This document shows, in pieces, positions 57,784 to 64,000 of a stretch of DNA of 64,000 bases. The notes beneath the pieces were generated by a model that was given only the letters and a program-made list of their open reading frames with translations, was not told where the DNA came from and did not search any database. Every line of letters starts with the position of its first letter. Position 1 is the stretch's first letter. This DNA comes from Cantharellus purpuraceus (lineage: Eukaryota; Basidiomycota; Agaricomycetes; Cantharellales; Hydnaceae), in assembly GCA_025174535.1 (NCBI GenBank), contig JALBUN010000033.1:1-64000 (forward strand), in the 5' to 3' direction. The translations under genes were made by a program, and so were the position numbers.

Positions 57784-59335
57784 CTAATTCAGTATGTTCT
57801 TTGGGGAGCAATTCCCCCAATCATATGCTCCAGTGACTGAAGTGCGAAAGGTGTCACCAAGAGTTGGTGACAACTTTTGGCCACTGGTCAATAATCCCCA
57901 GTGGCTGGGATTCTGGAACATAGTCCAGAGGTTCTTCTTAAATACAGAAGAACCCTTCTTGAGAGTGGCCTTTTGTAGCCACATCCAGATGTCCACATCG
58001 GACAGGTTCATAGTACCATCCTACTCCTGTCAGATGGCCAGGGGGACCCCATTAGGGTTTACTTGCCACCCCTGTATGAGAGCAAGTGTGTCTACTGGTG
58101 TGGTCAGTAGAGTGATGATAAGACTCATGTTATCAGCGTGAGCCAGTAGAGTCATTCTCTTGATGACTCTGCACATTGGTACAGTCCGTTCTATGAACGG
58201 CATGGCCAATGCCTTTTTATGGAGTGATACAAACTCCAGAGTGTCCATATCACAGATGTCAAACCAGTCTGCCCTGATAGGGGCAGACTTGCCCAGAGGT
58301 CATGGCAGGTGGCCAGTGACTGCTCTGGAGGGGTCAGCTGCAGTCATGAACCATGGTGCCCATTTGGGGAATGATTTCCCCACATTGGCATGCTTGAGAG
58401 CATGCCCAAAATCATCCCAGTGTTTGCAATAATTCATATGCTGGGCTTCCTCCAGCGTCTTCAACACTGGGTCTTTTAAGGTACAGCTGGCATCACCAGC
58501 CATATATTCCTTTCAAAGCTGATCAATCTCAGCTTTGGTTTCTGATAGGGCAAACTCTTTGAATTTTCCCAGTTGCTTAGCACCCTTGGGGATGCTAGCC
58601 AGGAGGAGGCCACGATTGTGGTTGTATTCCTCCCTGATTGGGTTGGTGTCGTCCCAATCTTGACCCTCAGACCCTTGAGGATCGATCCAAGGCAATTTGC
58701 TCAGGCAATCGTCCTCTTTGGTAAGATCAATCATTTCCTGTGATGATGAAGCCATGGGCTGTAATGGCATAATGGCAGGCAATGATTTGCCTGCCATAGC
58801 ACACGATAGCAATGCTACTGGAGCCAAGTGCACTGTTGTGAGCTTGGTCTTAAATGTAGGAGGTGCTCTATTAGCAGCCTCCTTCAGTGTTTTTAACTTG
58901 TCTCTGAGACAAGTTACTTTGGACTTCTCATTGTTAAGAAGCCCTTCAAGTTCTTGGACCTGTGCAAACAGGTCTGAGTTATCCTTGTACATCTTATTGT
59001 AGTCTTCATGATAAGGTGTCATCTTCAATGTCGTGTATAAGTTGTGGCCATGTGACTCTTAATGCGCTTTCCACTGAAGCAGTGGAATGATATAGTCGGC
59101 CTCCATTTTGGGCCTCAATTAAGTGCAACACATATGCATTGCACTTGTTGCACCTGTGAGGGTGATGGATGGCAGCACCACCATGCCATCTGTCAATTTT
59201 CCAGGTCATCTCATCTTGATGACCCCTGATCATATCTGCAGCACTCAGTACCAGTGCTGCTGCTGTGGAAGTTTGTTCAACTTCCATTGGATGCTCATCC
59301 TGAGCATCCATCATCTCCCTTCTGAGAGATGACAT
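57784..59335 (-). pseudogene. Unrecognised transposon-associated gene, decayed
   Basis: Four open stretches in one minus-strand frame (59028-58513, 58503-58300, 58248-58030, 58011-57784) are separated only by single TGA or TAG stops. An upstream stretch (59335-59006) is one frame off. The first part contains MSSLRREMMDAQDEHPMEVE and a HRCNKCNAYVLHL cysteine/histidine motif. The second has a coiled-coil-like region (DNSDLFAQVQELEGLLN) and WDDTNPIREEYN. The rest is Trp-rich. I do not know the family. Its position upstream of a polypurine tract and LTR suggests the single gene of a non-autonomous or otherwise unusual LTR element. Confidence 0.5.
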
Positions 59336-59528
59336 TTTGATGGGGGGGTTGTGGTGGTTTGAAGAAACACTGCTAGCTTTTTATGGCTGAGCTTGAAAAT
59401 TCTTTATTGAGAATTTTTCCAGTGACTATGTCACATGGGTGTAACATGATTAATTATCACTTACCCCTTTCATGCTACTATGAGTAGCATGATGGTGAAC
59501 TGCTCCCATAGGGAGCAGTTTTTCTACC

Positions 59529-60129
59529 TGTTAAGTGCTGGGATGCTCAGAGTTCAAAAGGAATAACCGGAGTTAGGCTGCTAGTAAAAGAGAGGGGTGG
59601 GACTTTACTGTTCCAGTTCAACTGGAGACAGTGTGGGAGCAATACTATTGAGTTGGATCGAGTGGACTTGGCTTCAACTTGTGTGTTGCGCCCCCTCAGA
59701 TCATTGGTCCAATATTTCAGAGTTCAGAGTACAGAGTTGGATCAAGGATCTGGAGTTCAACTTATCAGGAAGGTACTTGACAAGAAGCTAGCAATCAAGA
59801 AGTTGATGGGGCAAATCTTAGTCGATATATGAACTACTGTAATAGACAGAGAGTAGCCCATATAAGTATATGGAGAATTGAATGCTAGAACTAAAACAAG
59901 AAAACAATAAGACAGATATGGAGTACAACACGGAAAGGAGTTCAGAGTTTGGACCCAAGTCCAAACTATACTAGCAATATAAAAGAAGAGGTTTGTTGTA
60001 CCCCATAAGAAGAAACTACTTATGGAGAACAAGAAAAGGAGTTTGGAGTTGATGGAGGTGGAGTAGGAAGATGGAGATGGAGTTGGAGATGGAGTCTGGA
60101 GATCAGACTTGATGTTACAGGATGTAACA
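59529..60129 (-). mobile_element. LTR family Z (reverse orientation)
   Basis: It reads TGTTAAGTGCTGGG at the left and ACAGGATGTAACA at the right, homologous to 2000-2680 but without the terminal duplication. Flanks (ctacc, atcca) do not match. It truncates the accessory gene at 60130. Confidence 0.85.
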
Positions 60130-60685
60130 ATCCACTGCGCTACTGCCCTCCTCACAATTGTGTTTCCATCAAGGAGGAGCACTCCCTTTTACCTCACATT
60201 TCAGCCAGTTTGTCTGGCATGTGAGGCAAGAGCAAGATTTCCTGGTCTAGGAAACAAAAGTAATAATCAGTAGGATATCCTGACATCCAGTCACTATGTT
60301 CACTCACTGTTGCCCACTTGCACACGTCATCATGCTTGATGCATGTATTGCATATGAGGTCCAATTCAGATTCTTCATCCAGATCCTTATCCACCTCCTT
60401 GCCTTTTGCAACTACCCTCGATAATGCCCTTTTCTTTGTGGCCTCCACCCTGACTTGAGCCACCTCAGCAGCCCTCTTGCAATCTGCTACCTCCCTTGCA
60501 ATCCTCTTCTCCTCCTCCACCTTCTTCTTCTCTGCAGCATCAGCCTCAGCAATCAACTTATCCAATGTGGCGCATTGCTGATGAAGTTCTTTGGCAGAGG
60601 GCATGTCAGATGGTGGTAAGAGATAAGGAGAGAGGTAACATGCATTTAATAATTTGGCCAGCCTCATGTGCCAATTCAAATGCAT
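60130..60685 (-). pseudogene. Accessory gene of a family-Z Gypsy element, 5' part with intron
   Basis: The likely start is MPSAKELHQQCATLDKLIAE (near 60607), followed by a coiled-coil (EADAAEKKKVEEEKRIAREV). Then comes the first half of the zinc cluster, CNTCIKHDDVCKW. A GTGAGT donor (about 60302) and a TTTCCTAG acceptor (about 60244) bound an intron. The second half, KSCSCLTCQTNWLKC, follows in frame after it. Spacing matches C-x2-C-x6-C-x10-C-x2-C-x6-C of the 2720-3636 copy. The rest is cut off by the LTR at 60129. Its own 3' LTR is 60749-61320, which places the missing pol on the plus strand to the left. Confidence 0.65.
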
Positions 60686-60748
60686 ATACCACCAATTTTC
60701 CCATGATGCTGACTAAGATCTTGTGGACTCAATCTAGAAGGGAGATAC

Positions 60749-61320
60749 TATTACATTCTGTAACACCAAGTCCAAACTCTGGATCTCCATCTCCATCAAC
60801 TCCACCTCTGTCAACTCCACCTTCGTCAACCCCAAACTCCATTATTGTTCTCTTTATAAGTAGTTTCTTCTTATGGGTTACAACAAACCTCCTTCTTTTA
60901 TATTGTTTAGTTTTAGTTCAGACTTGGGTCCAAACTCCAAACTCCTTTCCGTGTTATACTCCATCTTATTGTTTTATTGTTTTAGCTTCAGCATTCAATT
61001 CTCCACATACTTATATGGGCTACTCTCTGTCTATTACAGTAGTTTGTATATTGACTAAGATTTGCCCCATCAACTTCTTGATTGCTAGCTTCTTGTCAAG
61101 TACCTTCTTGACAAGTTGAACTCCAGATCCTTGATCCAACTCTGTACTCTGAACTCCAAAATATTGGACCAATGAAGCCAAGTCCACTTGATCTGACTCA
61201 ATGGTTATTGTCCCCACTCTGTCTCCAGTTGAACTGGAACAGTAAAGTCCCCTCCCTTTCACCACTAGCAGCCAAACTCCGGTTATTCCCTTTGACCCCC
61301 GAGTTTTCCAGCCCTTAACA
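60749..61320 (+). mobile_element. LTR family Z: 3' LTR next to the 60.2-kb accessory gene
   Basis: It begins TATTACATTCTGTAACACC (one change from TGTTACAT) after the purine tract GAAGGGAGATAC and ends AGCCCTTAACA. Parallel to 32638-33231. Confidence 0.85.
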
Positions 61321-61567
61321 CCTAGCTCCTAAGTCTGATCCAAACTATCTAAGTTGTACTCCATCTCCAAAATCTCAGACACAGGTACTAGTGAGGGCGC
61401 AGCACATAAGCTGAAGCCAAGTCCATTCTGACCCCCATGATGCACCTCAATCCCCACTCCAATTCCAATGCCAAACTCCAATCCCGGTTCTGACCCCCAA
61501 TCAGACATAGTGTGTAACACCAGCACAGAACTCAACCAAGATATATTGGTTGGGCAATGTGATATAT
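61321..61567 (+). repeat. LTR Y 3' fragment followed by a fragment of another LTR
   Basis: 61321-61519 parallels the end of the family-Y LTR (CCTAGCTCCTAAGTCTGATC to GTGTGTAACA). 61520-61567 parallels 57097-57150. Confidence 0.7.
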
Positions 61568-62083
61568 TGTTACGCACTAGGTCCAATTGGGGGTCGGAGA
61601 TTGGGTCGGAGGTCGGGTCAGAGTCAGAGCACATCATGGGGGTCGGAACGGACTTGGCTTCAGCTTATGTGCTGCACCCTCACTAATACCGGTGTCTGAG
61701 ATTTCGGAGACGGAGTACGACTTAGAGAGTTAGGATCGGACTGAGGAACTAGGCGTGATTCGATATTCAAGCTGGGGAATGAAGTCCCCAGTCAGCAACT
61801 TAAATACATATTTTGAAATCTAATAATAATTACTCCGGTGATGGGTCTCCAAGGCCGATGGCCTTACATGAGTATGTCCAAGTCCAATGGGGACAGATGT
61901 CCAGGTTCCTATGGTGATGCTGATGCATCAATTGGAACTGGAGACGGATGGGCGGGATCGATGGTGACAATCGGACAGGTAGATGGAGACGTGGTGGTTT
62001 CCAAATGGAGTATAGATTTCATGTGTGTGGGGATCTGAGGGGATCAGATGGGAATCTGGGTGTTAATGAATATAGTCATAACA
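61568..62083 (-). mobile_element. LTR family Y: 3' LTR of Gypsy-4 (reverse)
   Basis: It starts TGTTACGCACTAGG and ends TATAGTCATAACA, the reverse complement of the LTRs at 39051 and 50474. It keeps far more CpG sites than the other copies, for example several TCGGA phrases, so it appears the youngest. It is followed by GTATCTCTCC, the reverse of the polypurine tract. Confidence 0.88.
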
Positions 62084-62200
62084 GTATCTCTCCATTTAAG
62101 GCCAAGCCCCTGAGGCCTCATGTCCATGGATTGAATAGGTGAGACGGTTGGGTGCAGTCGGAGTTATACTGGGGATCTGGAGACATATAAAAGGAGGGGC

Positions 62201-63827
62201 ATGATTGAGGTCTTATTCCCAATGATGTCAAACCCTTTGGCAAGCATGAGCGTGGCTGAGCTTGAGCAGTTGCTCTTGGCCCAACGGAAGGAAGAGGAAG
62301 AGGAGCAGAAACGGAAAGAGGAGGAGGAAGCAGAACAGAGACGGAAGGAGGAGGAGGCGGAATGGAGACGGAAGGAGGAGGAGCAGAACAGAGACGGAAG
62401 GAGGAGGAGGAGACGAGAAGGAAAGAGGAGGAAGTGAAGGCCGAGAGAGCCCACAGGGTCAGGGAATTTGCGGCCGCGATGGAGGCCGCAAGACTGAAGG
62501 AAGTGGAGGAGCAGGTGCATGAGCTAGAAGCTGCCATGGAGGTAGAGGAGGAGGTGACTGGGGCAGGGGGAACCAGCCACCCAGGAAGTCTGAGTGTGCC
62601 AGTATGGACAGGGACCCCTGAAGTCACCATCATCTCCGTTACACGGATGGAGACAGCTCGTCTGAAAACTGTCACAGCGGAGGTCTCGCCATTACATCCG
62701 CGGGCACAGCCATTGTTTGGGTTGGGGGCAGCTGAGGAAGATGAAGTGATGGAGATGGAGAGGGCGGAGGTGGAGGCAGATCCTGATGCCAATATGGAGC
62801 TCGATGCAAATGCGGAACCCAAGGCAGGTGTGGATGTCGGGATGGATGCAGAGCCAGATCCGACTTCAAATTGTTATGAGATGGCTTGGGTAGCTGCAGT
62901 TGAGGCTTGCAAAAGAGCAGAGCTCTATGCTGCTACCACTAAGAAGAATCTCGATGTCGCGGTCTTTTCATTGAAGGCGTACCCAAGTGCTGATACGGAG
63001 AAGCGGGAGGCGGATCGGAGGGTCATATGGTGCAAGGCGGAGAGTCACGTGTTGGCAACCCATAAGAAGGAGCTGCATGTCACGAAGTCGGCGATCCAGC
63101 TTCGCAAGTGCGAGATGGAGAAGGCGGCAGCAGAACAGCAGGACAAGGAGGAGGAGAGGGAACACTTGGAGGCCACAGCGAGAAGGGGCAGACCACCCAA
63201 GGCTCTGGCTCCAGCAGAGCCATTTGGCAGGCCTGGCGTAACTTGTGACTTGTGTCATGATGTGGGCGTGGAGTGCGTGTGGCCTACCGGCCCAACTTGC
63301 CGCCTTCCTGTGATCATTGTCGGGGTCGGAAAGGAGGGTGTAGGATCGGTGGAAAGTTCGATCCCTGGAGTCGGAGCGTCAAGCCCCGACTAGTGGTACA
63401 AGGAGGGGCAGAGAAAGAATCGGAAGGTTGTCCGACCAAAAAGCGGCGGACGGAGACAGGTGCTGTGGCAGCTGGGGGTAGCGGTGTCGGATCGGAAGGG
63501 GCAACAACCGGTACAGGCACGGGGCGCGTCTCTGCACCCAATAGTACTGTGGGCCAGCTTATCTGGCTGGTCAACCTTCAGTCAGAGCACCTCCAGCGGA
63601 TGGAGGGGTTGCTAGTGGACTTGGTGAAGATGATGAAACGGAAGGAGGTTCTGGAGGGTCAGTGGACGGCTGAGTTACATTGGTTGCGGAAGTTCATGGC
63701 CCCTTTGGATGAGGATTCGGACATGGGGGATGAGAAAGATTGGGTGTCAGATGTAGGGAGTGATGATGAGTCGGAGACGGAGCCTGAGGTAGATAAGGGG
63801 AAGGGGAAAAGGAAACGCAATGTATAA
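62201..63827 (+). CDS. Gypsy-4 accessory gene: coiled-coil / Zn2Cys6-like protein (best preserved copy, two frame breaks)
   Basis: It starts MIEVLFPMMSNPLASMSVAE. A Glu/Lys/Arg repeat helix with EEEAEQRRKEEE-type units leads to AHRVREFAAAMEA and VEEQVHELEAAMEVEE (coiled-coil), a Pro/Ser hinge (HPGSLSVPVW), an acidic Ala-rich stretch, PDPTSNCYEMAW and RAELYAATTKKNL. Then come the helix QQDKEEEREHLEA, an AT-hook-like ARRGRPPKA and the cluster CDLCHDVGVECVWPTGP followed in the next frame by SCDHCRGRKGGC. The tail has a leucine-rich helix (GQLIWLVNLQSEHL), an acidic DSDMGDEKDW region and a basic KGKGKRKRNV end. The frame shifts once in the Lys/Glu repeat (near 62380) and once near 63308, where Gypsy-2 has four more nucleotides. 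It converges with pol (stop 63982). An intron could hide one shift; otherwise this is a near-intact pseudogene. Confidence 0.7.
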
Positions 63828-63981
63828 AAATAAAAAATGAAAATGATTATAAATTTCAGAGCGGAGAAAAATGAGTCAGAGTGATATTCCTTCAGAGTTT
63901 TTTGGGCAGGCTGGTAATTTCCCTTGTGACTTGTAATAAAATGATGATGCAAAATAATAGAATTAGCATTAGTAATCGAAC

Positions 63982-64000
63982 TTAAAGATTCATAAGGGGG
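63982..64000 (-). pseudogene. Last codons of Gypsy-4 pol (cut by window end)
   Basis: The reverse complement of the window end reads in frame as ..LMNL followed by TAA, identical to the end of the chromodomain tail in Gypsy-2 and Gypsy-3. The rest of this minus-strand element lies beyond the window. Confidence 0.75.

Noticed and set aside
60496..61119. 207-codon plus-strand frame across accessory gene and LTR Z
   Set aside because: It joins the antisense of the accessory gene to LTR sequence. Similar Pro/Ser/Leu frames appear in any LTR Z read this way.
62118..62822. 234-codon minus-strand Ser/Pro-rich frame in Gypsy-4
   Set aside because: Antisense shadow of the accessory gene with no motif of its own.

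Overview
The window reads as nuclear DNA of a filamentous basidiomycete (Agaricomycetes-like). The evidence is very short GT..AG introns (about 47-59 bp), multi-exon F-box-type genes, chromodomain Ty3/Gypsy elements and a thick layer of nested retrotransposons. I cannot name the species.

Layout. 1-5140 is transposon-rich: an open frame cut by the left edge, a 565-bp TIR element, a repeat shared with 42-43 kb, and the 3' part of a minus-strand Gypsy element (Gypsy-1). About 5141-25600 is a non-repetitive, visibly CpG-rich island. Its only convincing genes are two paralogous seven-exon F-box-like genes (10388-12475 and 17263-19188). It also holds two small arrays of degenerate tandem repeats (21.5-22.1 kb and 22.4-23.3 kb). 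About 25600-64000 is almost solid nested transposon: three Ty1/Copia elements (26.9-33.4 kb plus; 39.6-41.5 joined to 51.0-52.9 kb plus; 53.3-57.0 kb minus), four Gypsy copies, several solo LTR families, four copies of the TIR element, and an LTR-associated gene remnant at 57.8-59.3 kb.

Nesting gives an order of events. A long LTR (family X) was hit by Copia-1 (TSD tgaag/tgaaa). Copia-1 then received solo LTRs Z (TSD catca) and W, and X was also hit by TIR-element copy 4. Copia-3 was split by the 9.5-kb Gypsy-2, which in turn holds a family-X LTR (TSD gctcc) and the 1.4-kb repeat R. Copia-2 carries a TIR element and LTR W (TSD gtatt). Gypsy-3's accessory gene is split by TIR-element copy 3. 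Most coding sequence carries in-frame stops. Where copies can be compared, many differences are CpG to TpG/CpA, as expected for methylated, decaying transposons.

The most notable recurring feature is a gene carried by the Gypsy elements on the strand opposite to pol, placed convergently between the chromodomain end of pol and the 3' LTR. It encodes a protein with an acidic/coiled-coil region and six cysteines in Zn2Cys6 (Gal4-like) spacing. It is seen in two LTR families (Z and Y) and in five copies here. A second point of interest is an antisense fragment inside Copia-1 that resembles the motif III region of large-DNA-virus-type superfamily 2 helicases.
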